Below are positions 12,892 through 24,108 of a stretch of DNA of 64,000 nt, one piece after another (position 1 is the stretch's first letter; each line of letters begins with the position of its first letter). Made by a program: the position numbers and the translations under genes. The stretch is from Antiaris toxicaria. Lineage: Eukaryota; Streptophyta; Magnoliopsida; Rosales; Moraceae. The notes under the pieces were generated by a model that was given only the letters and a program-made list of their open reading frames with translations, ran no database searches and was not told where the DNA came from. The DNA is taken from positions 5,990,501 to 6,054,500 of the forward strand of contig CP141155.1 in assembly GCA_035233585.1 (NCBI GenBank). Direction: 5' to 3'.

Positions 12892-14206
12892 ATGTTACAG
12901 TTCCCGGGGTTCATGACGGAGTACCCATGGTCGACGACGAAGATTCCGACGTCGTTGCTGCTTCCATCTCAGTGGCCCCTACCCCACAGCGAGGATCTTC
13001 TCCTCGCCATGGAAGAGTCCGAATACGAAGACAAGGTTTTCCCTTTTCCCCTCAATTTCTTGAATCTCACCGACTCCTAAGCCAAAACCAAAATTTCTTC
13101 ATATTGTCGTGACACAACCCAATTTCCAGCTCTCGGTTTTTTTTTTTCCTAAAATTTCAGAGAATCTTTAATACCCATTTCAGTGCAGAATTCTTTTTCA
13201 AAGTCAGATTTTTGGCTGAATTATCATTTAAATTTTGTTAATTGAAATTAGGGTGCAAAGTTTTGCACTTTTTTTGTTTTTGGTTTTGATAAGTAAAAGT
13301 TTTAAACTTTTAATTGTGTGTTTTAAGTTATCTAGTTTTTTGTTCTGCAAATTTTAATGTGAATTTGAAGGTTGCAATATGTGAAGCATATGCGTTTGCC
13401 AGTGCTAACCTCATTTCAGTACTATATAACCTTAGGCAGTTGGAACTAATTAGTGTGTTTGGTATAAGGGAAAGAAAATAGAAGAGAAAGAAAAAGTATA
13501 TAATTTAGGTGAGGAAAATGGAGTTAAAAGAGATCATGTTTTTCTGATTGGGTTTGGTATGGATTCCCTCCTTTAACTTCTCCATATTGGGAAGAAATTA
13601 AAACTAAGGTTATTTGCAGGATTTGAAATCTCTCACCAGATCTATTCCATCCTTTTTTCCCTCGGGCCAACAACCATAGAACTCTTAAAATCTATTCACC
13701 TATGCCTGACCCTTCCATTTTTTCTTCATACCAAACAAGCTATACAGTATTTTAAAAGAAGCAACGCCTAAATTCCATCTCAAGCCTTCGTGAAAATCTT
13801 TTGCTAGGAACCAAAAGTGTTCTGTGGTTGTATAGATTGTAATGTACTCAATACAATATGCGGGAGGATGATATTACTTATCGATTTGAAGTTGTTCCGA
13901 TTTCTTGAAGCAATAGCAAGCCAAGAATAATGTATCAGTTGCTTATTTTAAGAAATAAACATGATATTAAAGGGCTTTGGTTTTTCTTGTCACTTATTTT
14001 CTCTCGTCTTGAGAATGAGATTCTAATCTCTTGCGCTAATGGTTTTGTAGCTGAATGAAATCAAGAAGACAAAAAGCAACGTGGTTGTGATTGGGAAAAT
14101 CGTTTCTGACAATGACAAGGAAGACTATGATAATGATGCAGATGAAGATGATGCTGATAATGCGGAGGAATCCGAAGGTGAAGAATTTGAGCAGGAAACC
14201 GGTTAA
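12892..14206 (+). CDS. Conserved small acidic plant protein, unknown function
   Basis: Two exons, 12892-13035 and 14051-14206, join in frame (donor AAG|GTTTTC, acceptor TTGTAG|CTGAAT) to 99 aa. The N-terminal half, starting MLQFPGFMTEYPW and containing IPTSLLLPSQWP and LLLAMEESEYEDK, is followed by NEIKKTKSN, VVVIGK and a strongly acidic tail rich in D, N and E that ends EEFEQETG. I recognise this as a small conserved plant family but not a function. There is no signal peptide or membrane segment. The acidic tail suggests a soluble, possibly protein-binding role, which is only inference. The start is supported by a GA-rich leader and an AAATG context. A MITE lies within the 1-kb intron. Confidence 0.8.
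13457..13736. mobile_element. Intronic MITE with GTTTGGTAT / ATACCAAAC ends
   Basis: Within the single intron of the 99-aa gene, GTTTGGTAT at 13457-13465 is mirrored exactly by ATACCAAAC at 13728-13736. The enclosed ~280 bp is unlike the surrounding intron, with purine-rich then pyrimidine-rich halves. A second internal GTTTGGTATGGA near 13550 suggests nested or rearranged ends. It has no coding capacity. Confidence 0.55.
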
Positions 14207-16208
14207 ACATGCTGGTGTTTTTCTATTCCCTACTCCCTTTGTGGACAAAGGACCTGCATAATTATGTTTTTAATTCACTTGGACTATTCTATTAGCCTGT
14301 GTACAAAGTTCTACCCTTCCATATGAATAGAAAATGCTGGGTTTTTCAGTAAAGAATTCTATGCTTAGTTATGATATTCCAAATTAAATAAGGAGAAAAT
14401 TTAATTCTTATGTCTTATTTTGTTTTAATTTAGAGAAGTTAAACGGTAATCCCATGATCATTTTTCTTGTTTGGATGTCGATGAAGAACATGAAGTTACA
14501 ACGATAAAAGTCTCAAGGAAACTTTCTTTGGTTGGTCCACGTGTGTTGTACACTTGCACTCCTGTCTGCCAGAATTACGAGATACCATTGTAAAGCATAT
14601 CTATGTCTCTCACTTCGCACCTTTTGTGATTTTCCAAGTGGTAGTAAAATTTCTCCAACGTTCTCCATTTGAAGTTAGACAAGTTGACACTTTTCTTACT
14701 CTCCTTGACCTCAATAGTTTCTTGTTGTCATCCAAATTAATCAATGAACTTTTTCTTGGTTAGTGTTTGCATGGAAAAGCCTTGGGGCCTCCATTTCTTA
14801 ATAGTTCATTCGATTAAAATGACAGTAATTGAATAAAACCTCAACTTACGGAATGCCTTATATATATATATATATATATAAATACGAACCACAGATTAGA
14901 CTCCCCTTTTACTCGTCGGTGTCTTAAAAAACCAGGTGCAGATATACGTAAAACGCTTTAACAATAACTATAAGCACTCCAATCAATTTAACTTGACGAA
15001 TTTCAGGTAGATTCGCAAGTTTTCGCTGGATAAGCATATTCCCAAGTTTGTTGGAGCTGTAATCTAAGGTGCTGCTGTACTTTCACCCAAATTTAGCATT
15101 CCATTTTTAATGCAAATCATGTGATTTATGTCCTAGGAAATGTTCAAAAGAAATAGAAAAGAAGCCACTTCCAACATCCCAGTTGGCAAAAGTTGGCCGT
15201 CCAAACCTCCAAAAGCTTTCTGGTACATATTTTTAGTGATTTATGTTATATTCCCTGACAAGCTCCAAATCCACCAAATGAGAATCGCTCTCTTTTGCCA
15301 CAAGCATCATTTATATTATTATTTTAGCATCAACCAGCCGGCCAAATTGACCACCTGTGCAAGTAGTACCAATACCCCCCATTAAGTCATTCATTTTCTT
15401 TCAAGTCTCAATGTCCCACTCTTTCTTTCTTCCTTTCTTGCCAACTTCCTTTCTTTCCCCCTTTAATTACTGCCACAATTTCTCAACTTACATTATGTTA
15501 TTAATTAGAATAACGTGTTTAGGCATGTATTATTCTTAATGAGTAGTTAATTTCAAGCTAAATGGCCAATTGACACGTCCAATTAATGTGGGGCTCTCAA
15601 CAAGCCAGCCGTTTACTTGTTTAAGATATTTTTTCTCTCCGCAGAGGTCCCGCAGCCAAAGAGGTGTCTGATTCCTTTGTTCTTGACCTGCAAAAATCAG
15701 AAAATTAAAAAGACGACATCTAATTTAACAATGCAAAAAATTAAAGAATAAAAATTTTTAACTAACAAGAAATTTACTTACACGCGTAACAATGACACTG
15801 AACGTGTCAACGCCCGAAGAATTTTCCCGTAATCGGCGATTGACGGGAAAGCAAACGGCAAAATTTGAGCCATACCGTAATTACATTTTTTAAAGGAAAG
15901 CAAAAATCAGATATTTCGAAATCGGTTCAAGATTTTGTGGCAAAATATTCACAAGAACTAATTGGAAAAAAAAACGAAAAAAAATTTGTTTCTTCTTATA
16001 CAATAGTAACAAAATAAAACCTTCAATATTCACAATCCAATCACAAAATTCCTCTGTATTTTTCCTTTTTTGAGTTGTATTTTTTAGCTTTTAGGTCGTC
16101 ATCTTCTCTATATATTCTTTTTCCTCCTATATTTTCCTTTTTTTTTTTTTCCAATTTCCTGATTCAGAGACTCTTGTTTCACGTTCTCCAGGCTTTTCTC
16201 AACAGTAA
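14207..16208. other. Intergenic between two convergent genes, no gene seen
   Basis: This stretch lies between the 3' ends of the plus-strand 99-aa gene and the minus-strand PB1 gene. It contains a (TA)n run at about 14857-14880 and pyrimidine-rich patches near 15410-15470. Short open frames show no family features. Confidence 0.5.
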
Positions 16209-16882
16209 TCATTGCCAGTAATAATTCGGAGGAACTTGATGATAGTGTTGATAATGGTGATGATGATGATGATGATGTTGATGCTGATGCAAATTTCCTT
16301 GAAGACCGCAAGGATAGAATCCTATTTTTCCGGCGAATCCGAGCGGAGACGGACCTGGGGAAACGAGGAAATTAGGAATCGATTTGACCGCCGGGAACGG
16401 AGGCGCAACGACGCTCTGAGCGACCGACGGAGGCGGCGACACCGTTTTGACGGACATCCTCGGCAGCAGCACAGCTCTGATCTTTGACGAAGAAGCGCGA
16501 TCGTATTCCTCGACGAGATTGGCCAGGTCCTCGTCGGAGGTTATCGAGATCAAAGTCTCCAGGTCTCCGTTCGGCAGCTGGCACTTCAGCGTCGCCGAGA
16601 ATCCGCAGAACTCGCCGATCTTCACCATCAGCTCTGCATAAAAGAAAGAGAAACCAAAAGATCAGATTAAAATCCTCAAATTCCAGATCGATTCTTTGAA
16701 TTTCAAGAAATTGGAGCTGAGTCGGGCGAACCTGCGAAAGAAACGGAGCGATCGACGGAGAGTACGCGGTTGAGGCCGCCAACGTAGCGGAGCTTGCCGT
16801 CGGAGCGGCGGGGGAGGATCTTGCCGTTGTAGCTACAGAGGAACTTTAACGCTTCTGAGGCTTTGGTGTTGTTCTTGTCCAT
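16209..16882 (-). CDS. PB1-domain (octicosapeptide/Phox/Bem1p) protein
   Basis: Two minus-strand exons, 16732-16882 and 16209-16633, are separated by a 98-bp GT-AG intron and give 191 aa. The PB1 domain occupies about residues 10-95: FLCSYNGKILPRRSDGKLRYVGG, whose Lys and Arg form a basic face, then VDRSVSFAEL and an acidic stretch ITSDEDLANLVEEYD, the OPCA-type motif. PB1 domains pair head to tail to build signalling complexes. The rest is Pro/Ser-rich and ends in a His/Gln/Tyr-rich tail with eight consecutive His, before PPNYYWQ. No kinase, AUX/IAA or DNA-binding domain accompanies it, so it belongs to the small PB1-only plant group. The specific partner is unknown. Confidence 0.92.
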
Positions 16883-17030
16883 TGTGTACCCTTCTTCTCT
16901 TTCACTGTACTGGTTTCAGTTAGAGAGCGAGAAAGAGAGAGATAGGCCAGGAAACTTCTAGAGAGAGGGAGAGGGGGGATTTGGTGGAGGTGTTTGCCGT
17001 TTCAAACCTACGAGGCGAGGATTCGCGGAG

Positions 17031-17101
17031 TATTTATAGCGTGGGAAGGTCGAGGAGCGTTCGAAATCTGAAAGGGGTTTTGGGCTTGGGGGGTGACGTC
17101 A
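17031..17101 (-). promoter_or_regulatory. PB1 gene core promoter: TATA box and TGACGTCA element
   Basis: On the minus strand TATAAATA (17038 down to 17031) lies about 150 bp before the start codon, which predicts transcription starting near 17000 and a GA-rich leader of about 120 nt. The perfect palindrome TGACGTCA at 17094-17101 sits about 55 bp further upstream. TGACG/TGACGTCA is the classic bZIP (TGA/as-1, CRE-like) site, so bZIP control is plausible but inferred. Confidence 0.6.
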
Positions 17102-19226
17102 GGAGGTGCGGCCCACGAGGAAATTGCTACTTTGATTTTGTTAGGAAAAAACGAAAGAGAGAGGGAAATTGTCGTCGGGAGGGTAAAATTGTAAAATCGG
17201 GTTGAGATTGGGAATGAAATTGGGATATTCGGATTTTTTGGAAGGAGTAAAGAAAACGCCGCCCAATTTGGGTGGGGGAGGGAATGGTGGCCCGTTTTAG
17301 GTGGCGACTTTGGACACTCGGCAGGAACACGGCTAGACTCTTCTCTATCGGTCCACTTAGACGCACTCTCTTTCTTCTTCTTCTTTTAAGAGGGGCCAAA
17401 AAATAAAAAATAAAAAATAAAAGAAAAGAAAAATGCATCAAGATTTATTTCATAGGATGAAAATACATATATGAAGACAATGCATAGTTATGAATTTATC
17501 AAATTTTATTAAATTTTTAAATTTTACTGTATTAAACAAAATCTTATACCTTTCAATGATAACATATTTTTACTAATATTTGTAAAATTAAATTGTAATA
17601 TCAAACTCCACTCTAAATTCAAAATAAAAAATAAAAAACTAAATTTTAAATGTGAAACTAGACTATCATATATAAATAAGGCTAAAAAAAAAACCAATAT
17701 AAAGTTGACCAAGTCTGATAGAAATCAACGTTCCAAAAAAAAAAAAAAAAGTCTCGTGGAAATCATGCCGTTCAAATAATTAGCGGAGTTTGGAGAAGAT
17801 ACTTGGAGGCATTATCTTTAAGTTGAAAAAAATTGTTTTGAAAAATGTGTTAGGGGTGAAAAATAAAATATTTTAAAAAATTTTTTTTAAAAAAAATATC
17901 AATATGAATACGGTTTCGTTTCTCTAAAAATTCTATGTAATTTTAAAAAAATTGTCTCATTTGAACTTGTATATACAAAGTTATGAACTTTTACAATTTG
18001 GAGTTTACTGTAGCATTTTGAACATATAAATAATAAAAATAATGAAGTTTTGAAAAAAAAAAAAAGTTTTGGATGTTTCTAAAACTAAGCTCCAAACTGG
18101 CCTAAGGATTTTTCTTACAATTTTAATTAGTTTAGTTGATAATCATCTCTGGATAGTAAATGCCAGCTTAAATGCTCATTATTTTATCAAAACTAATTAC
18201 AAGCTCATGCTAAAATTGCCAACCGATGAGTAAAAGCTTAATTAGTCAAACCTTGAAAGTTTGCATTACATTAAAATTCAAATTGTTCCATAACATAGTA
18301 ATTTTGCATATAACTTAATTGTAAGATTAATATTTTGAATTCTTCGACTTCTAAATTCAAATAAAAAATAGAAAAATTATTTGTTGATATAACAAATACT
18401 ATGCATAATGTCATGTTAAATTGAGAATATGTTAATAGAATACTCAAACCTTTTCTTTTTTTTTTCCCCCTGAATTCTGATAGTATATCGCCTTTTGCTA
18501 CTCAAAAGGTTAGCTTACTGCTCCATATGGATCATGTCATCACAATACCAAAAGGGTAAAAAGAATTATTTGCAAAAGGAAGCTCATAAAAAGCAGAGGA
18601 ACAACTCAAAAATAGCAGAAGAAGAATACAAATATGGTTGGGAATTTTAGATATTGGGGTTTTTTTTTTTTTTTTTTTTCCCTTTTCTGTTTGTATTAGC
18701 GGCTAAAGCAATCAAACTCTCTCAAAAATAAAATACCATAGTGTCACGAAATGATCAATTTGAAATTTAGGGAATAGAAGATAACTAAGATGCAGGCCTA
18801 GCCAATTCCTTTTTTTTTTTTTTCCCTCCATGAACTTATAATTATTAATTAAAAATTATTTGATAAATGAAGAAATACCTAGACTTCGTTCAAATATTGT
18901 CGAAATACCATGTTTAATTCTGTGTTTTAAATATGTCACGATTATCCCTTATTTGTTTATTTTCATATTAAAATCTCTCTTTTGATAAAATTTGACTACA
19001 CCTAAAAGGGTGCAAGAAATCATTTTAATAACTTTAGGATGCCTTATATTTGATAAATTTGGCCAATTTTTTCGTTAAAAATTATTTCTAATCTTTAAAT
19101 TAACCAAATTCTATGAAAAGGACTGTTTTCAACATAAAATTAAAAATTCAGAGGATAATTATGATATTTAAAAATAATAATAAAAGAAACAGGTTACATT
19201 TCGATAAATCACAAAGAGATTTGGGT

Positions 19227-19250
19227 GCTGCCAATCTAAGAATTGGCAGC
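19227..19250. repeat. Perfect 9-bp stem hairpin
   Basis: GCTGCCAAT, a 6-nt spacer, and ATTGGCAGC form a perfect inverted repeat. No neighbouring gene is close enough to call it a terminator or a regulatory stem-loop. Confidence 0.5.
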
Positions 19251-19392
19251 TTTTCTTTCAGAAAAGACATAATATTGCTTCCAAGTAATTTGATGTCTTG
19301 CTACCACACCCGAATGCGCATGTGAACTTGCAGTAATTTGTTTCCCAGAAACCAAACCAAAATCAAAACTTGTACTAATTTGTTATACCAAT

Positions 19393-19660
19393 TTTAGATA
19401 ACATTTTGTAAATGTTTTCTTGGTGTTATGAAAACTAATTTTACATCAAACGTAAAATTTTACATTCAAATATAATCATTTTCAACAGTGTGACGAAATA
19501 ATTATTATTCAAAAGTTTTTTAAAACAATCACATCAACTTTTCAACCTTAACTATATATTTCTATTTTTATCTTTCACATCAATTTTTCAACTCTAAAAT
19601 ACTTTTAATCCAAACACACATTTTGTTCAAATACAATATTTAAAAAAAATTGTATTCACT
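19393..19660. mobile_element. Family A MITE, diverged and right-truncated copy 4
   Basis: It shares 'acgaaataattattattcaaaag', 'aatcacatcaacttttcaac' and 'tccaaacacacatttt' order with 67-382, but the final CCAAACGTCCCC end is missing. Boundaries are approximate. Confidence 0.55.
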
Positions 19661-20693
19661 CCACATGTCGGCAAGAAAGTGGCATAAAAGGAAACAAAAT
19701 ATTGAGTGTGGTGTTCAAGTAGAGGCCCAAGTTTTAGGAAGAAAACTCACGTAATCACTAAAGCGGATTTTGTTCAATCCTTGAGGTCAGACATGAACGT
19801 AAACTAATCGGACAGAATTTCTTTTCATATTTTCCTTTTTCTTTTTTCTTTTGTTTTTGTTTTTAAATAAACTTACCTTTCTTTCTCTTCAAATTAAACT
19901 AAATCGAATTTTAGTATATGAAAAATATTCGAATAAAAGTATCTTTCTTTACACCATACATGCAATCCTTGTAGCATAACAAGTTGACTCATGATGTCAA
20001 TGGCCGGCTGCAAGGTATGCTATTTTCACCCGAATAACGGCAATGGCCAGTGTCTAATTGGGATTCAGATTCTTGATTTGATTTTTGTTATATCTTAAAG
20101 GATGCCTAATCAATCATAATATATCATAATATTAAACGAACTAATCTGTTCATTGACTCATCCAATAATAATGATCAGACTACAATACACATTATATGTA
20201 TTTTCATCTAAATAACGAGAATGGCCAACAATACCTAACTAAATTCAAAATGCTTAGTTCATTTTTAATCTTAAATAAATAACGTCTAAGAAATTACAAT
20301 ACACGTTGTTTAATGAACTTAATTGTATATGAAAAAAAATCAATTAAATCATTTCATTATATTAATGATACGGTAAGAAATGATATCATTTCTTTACACG
20401 TTTTTTATTTGGCGGAGAATTAACTTGTAATAACAAGCAAATTGGTGTGATTTAGTGGCCAATAGTTGTGTAGTTCATGCATGGAATAATAAACCGCAAG
20501 TGGATTAACGAAACAAAACAAAAAATAACAATAAGACCTAGAAAAGATCCAATTGGCTGAAAACGAAATTCGTTTTTCTTACCAAGTAAGAGAAAATGGA
20601 GAGACAAAGACAAAACGGAAAGAAGATAGGGTTTTGGATGACACCAACACCACAAACCAATCCTCCGAAGCACAACACACCAAATATGAAGAC

Positions 20694-20786
20694 CACGTGA
20701 AGAAGAGATGATTCAGACGACACGCCCATGAAATGGGGTGATGCCTACTCGCACGAAACCGCGACACGTGGACAATGACACACGTG
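20694..20786. promoter_or_regulatory. Cluster of three CACGTG G-boxes
   Basis: Perfect palindromic CACGTG occurs at 20694-20699, 20765-20770 and 20781-20786. The last two are in ACACGTGG context, the core of an abscisic-acid response element bound by bZIP factors; bHLH/PIF factors also bind G-boxes. No gene start was found within 1 kb on either strand, so the target is unknown. Confidence 0.4.
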
Positions 20787-20934
20787 GAAGCATGTCGTTG
20801 TGGCACACATTGAGACGTAAGAGTATGTGCCCTCCTTGGTTTGATTTGGTTTGGACACAGATTCTCCCAAAGAATTGGTTACAAGCTTTACCTTAGAGAT
20901 GAGGAAGATGTTCTAACACCACCATCCACTGAAA

Positions 20935-21500
20935 TCAATTATGGTCAACTTTTAGATTCTCTTCATATGGTGAAGTTGAGGGGATGAACTTGATGGGTGG
21001 CCTCATAATGGGTTGTTATCAGAATGAGACTCATGAAAGTTTAATTTAAGGGAGTTTACGGTAGAGTATTCTTATTAAAACTGTACGTCTTTTAATATTA
21101 GATATGATTGAAATTACTATATAATTAAAAGGTTTATAAAAATTACAAAGCTCAATCTTATTATCTTTGATAAAACCGTATTTTTTTTATTATTAGATTT
21201 GATTTCAAGTACAATTAAAACGTGTGCAAGAATTACAAATCTCTTTATCAAAATCATATTGATGGTGTTTTTCGTCATGTGCTTTGCCGTAGGATTTTCC
21301 TATAATTTTAGTCATTGAGTGGAGATTATTTCTCTTCATATTGTGAAGTGGGTGGCATCAAAATGAGTCATTATCAGAATAGATTCACGAAAGCATAATT
21401 TAAGAAAGATTATTATGATAGAATATCTCAAATCACAGTAAAATGAAAAGGGGGTGTAAGAATGGCAAAACTCTCAACACAAATCTCTTCAATTTAATCA
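20935..21500. repeat. Diverged tandem duplication
   Basis: A segment containing TTCTCTTCATATGGTGAAG, then 'atgggtggc', 'atcagaat' and 'atttaag' words at about 20950-21070, recurs at about 21325-21430 with many substitutions. Between and after them, three short related segments around 'aagaattacaaa' and 'tctttgataaaa' repeat. It looks like an old local duplication or nested element with no coding potential. Confidence 0.5.
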
Positions 21501-22957
21501 TATTATTCTCCTCTTCTTTTTTGTCATTGAGTGGAGATTTTTTTTTAATTACTTAGTAATTAAGATTTGATGTGCATAATGATACATGTTTAAGGTTTAG
21601 AAATGTACGATTTTATTTATACAGAAAGCTACGTGTTATACAGAGACTTGTGTGCATTGTGACCCTAGTGAATTGTGGTCCTCACCTTGGTTTGGAGTTT
21701 TGTGTCGTCTTTTCTGAGGATTAAAGTGACTTGGCCAGTGGGGTTGACAATTGATAAGCTTAAGTGTGATGGATCGATATGTATATGATAATATCTATGC
21801 GATTGTATTGGTTTTCTGAGGTTTGGTTAGTGTTGGTGAGTTTCCGGTTTAAGTTGGTATTATCATCTTTGACATCAAATTGTTGGGGCACCAGGCATGC
21901 AAAAATACGACTAGATGCCACAATTGTCGACTTGACACGTATACAACAGCCCACGCATTGTGTCTAGCCCGTGTACCAAAATCAAGACTGCAACGACAAG
22001 CCCGTTTGATTGAAAATCTGTTTGCACGCATGTCGTTCGACAAAACGTGGGAGGATTTGGGTTTTATTGTTTTTAATTTTTTTAAATGTTATAATTTTAA
22101 ATTTCACACCATTGTATTATGTTTACAATTAATTATTATGTGTATTTTATTTGATATTATGATATTTTTTGATTTAATATAATTATCTATCTAATTTTAT
22201 AAAAATAAATCTTAAATTATATTGTATAAAAGTTATTATAAGATTATAAGTTTAGTCATTATTTTTTTATGTTTTACTTTTAGGTTTCTTGGGATGATTT
22301 CATTGAAATAATAATAGTAAAAAAAAAAAAGGGAATATGGGGATGAAGTTTTTTTTTTTTGGATAAAGAAACGGAGTATATTTTATCTAAAGAATAGATG
22401 TTTAAAAAATATTTTAAAAAATTTCACAATATTGATAATCTTTTTTTTTTTTTTGGTGAGTCTGGGGATGAAAGTATTTGAATCATTCACTTTATAGTGA
22501 GGTCAAATGTGAAATTATTATTAAGTTATGTCTATAACTACACAATAATGACAATCTCAAGAAGGGGAAACAAAAAGATTTCTTGCTAGAAAATAAAAGA
22601 AATTGTAATTAAATTTTATTGGACAATAAAAGAAGTAGATCCTTTCAAAAAAGAAGAAGAAGAAAAGAAGTAGTAGTGGAAGTAGAGATGACAATTTTTC
22701 TGCAAGGACGAGGCCTTGCGAGGATCTGCTCTAAAAAAAGCAGGGATGGAGGACAATGTTTGGGGGTCGAGATAGGGACAGTGATGAAATTTGATCCCTA
22801 AAAGTTGAATGGGGGGACAGGAAAGCACTCCCCACCCTACCTTCACCCCGATATATATGTGATCTATATATTTTAAATACATATACATATTTTCAAAATT
22901 ATATATATCATTATTTAAACATTATTAGTTTTTATAGAAAAAGAAAAACATAGGTGA

Positions 22958-23660
22958 CATTTGGTATTCTTTTTAAGTGTACTCTGTTTTCAAAAAAAAA
23001 AAAAGAAAATGAAAACTGTATTGAAACCATTTTTGAAACTATATTTGGTTATGTTTTCTGAATGTATATTCTAAGAAATATAAAAATGAAACTTTATTTT
23101 GTTATATTTTTGAAAACCATTTCATAAGTGAGTATTTTATGAAAACATATTTATGTTTAATTTTATTTTAAAAAAAAAACATAATTTATTAGTCATAAAA
23201 AAAGCCCTTTCATGGTGGGTTTTGTAACGAAGGGCAAAGATGGAAGACATTAGTGATCTGATTCCTAAATGACAGTGATGACTAGATTTGGGTCGTAAGT
23301 CGATGGTCATTGCCGTGAATCAGTGGTCGTTGTCACTAGAGGGTTGTCGTTGTTATCACCAGTCCGTGATCATTGTCTTTCGTCAAAGATGGAGGCCATC
23401 GTCAGATATGGTCGTCGTCAATATTGCTGCATAGGCACAGAGAGAGAGGAGAAGGAAGGAGAAAATGAAAATAAAAAAGTGAAAATAACTTTTTTTTTTT
23501 CGTATTCAAAAAACCTGAAAAAACAACATAATTAAAAATAATATTTTTGAAATAATTTTGAAAACGTTAAATAAACAAACGTTATTTTAAAACCATTTTT
23601 ATTTTTTGTGTTTTTGAAAATAAAAAATTATTCTCAAAAACAAAATTAAACACCTCTATA
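22958..23660. mobile_element. Family C element, copy 1 (split from its right flank by the solo LTR)
   Basis: An element with A/T-rich arms and a GC-balanced core containing GATGGAGGCCATCGTC-type sequence and a GAGAGAGAGG run. It matches the reverse complement of 37077-37793 along its arms (the words ATAACGTTTRTTTATTTAA and TTTTTAATTATRTTRTTTTTT). A third relative is at 61556-63526. The solo LTR inserted about 5 bp past its right end. Confidence 0.55.
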
Positions 23661-24100
23661 CTTTCTGTAACAATCGGGAAAATTCACATTTTTCGGAAAA
23701 TAATTACACAATGAATTTAAGCGTTAAAATGTGAAATTAAGTGATTTAATATTGTTTGGAACTAAATAAAATGTTCTAACAATATTAAAGGATGAAAAAT
23801 GAGTAATAGTGATATTATGTGTGTGCACGCGTGTGCCACTCACAGTATCAAGAAGTAGGTCAAGATGATATTATCTTGACATAAAACTGATAAATTTGGG
23901 TTTAGCACTCCGAAATTAGTTAGGATAGCCTATTAGCACGCTCAAATTTGATAATTGAGTACAAGGGTAATTTTTGACCGAAAATTCGCAGTATCGGAAA
24001 TTGGTCAAAATGACCTCAGATGAAAATAAAACTGATATATTTGGATTCAGGACGCCCAAATTAGTCAGGAGAGCCCATGTTGAAATTTTGGGTGAGAAAG

Positions 24101-24108
24101 TATATAAA
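24101..24108 (+). promoter_or_regulatory. Candidate TATA box of the solo LTR
   Basis: TATATAAA is followed about 30 nt later by CT-rich sequence and then the GC-rich block. Its position 435 bp into the LTR fits a U3/R boundary near 24135. The orientation implied is plus strand. Confidence 0.5.

Larger units (their letters stand above)
17110..22957. other. Long intergenic stretch, no gene seen
   Basis: About 5.8 kb of AT-rich DNA with poly-T and poly-A runs, one MITE, a small hairpin, a G-box cluster and a diverged tandem duplication, all listed separately. I checked the 20.4-20.8 kb and 21.8-22.2 kb open frames and found no recognisable domain or splice continuation. GGGGACAGG-type sequence near 22800 resembles common plant transposon debris and recurs near 28310-28400. 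Confidence 0.5.

Noticed and set aside
20538..20806. Overlapping short minus-strand frames near the G-box cluster
   Set aside because: Three different frames with no domain and no splice partner; likely chance frames in pyrimidine-rich DNA.
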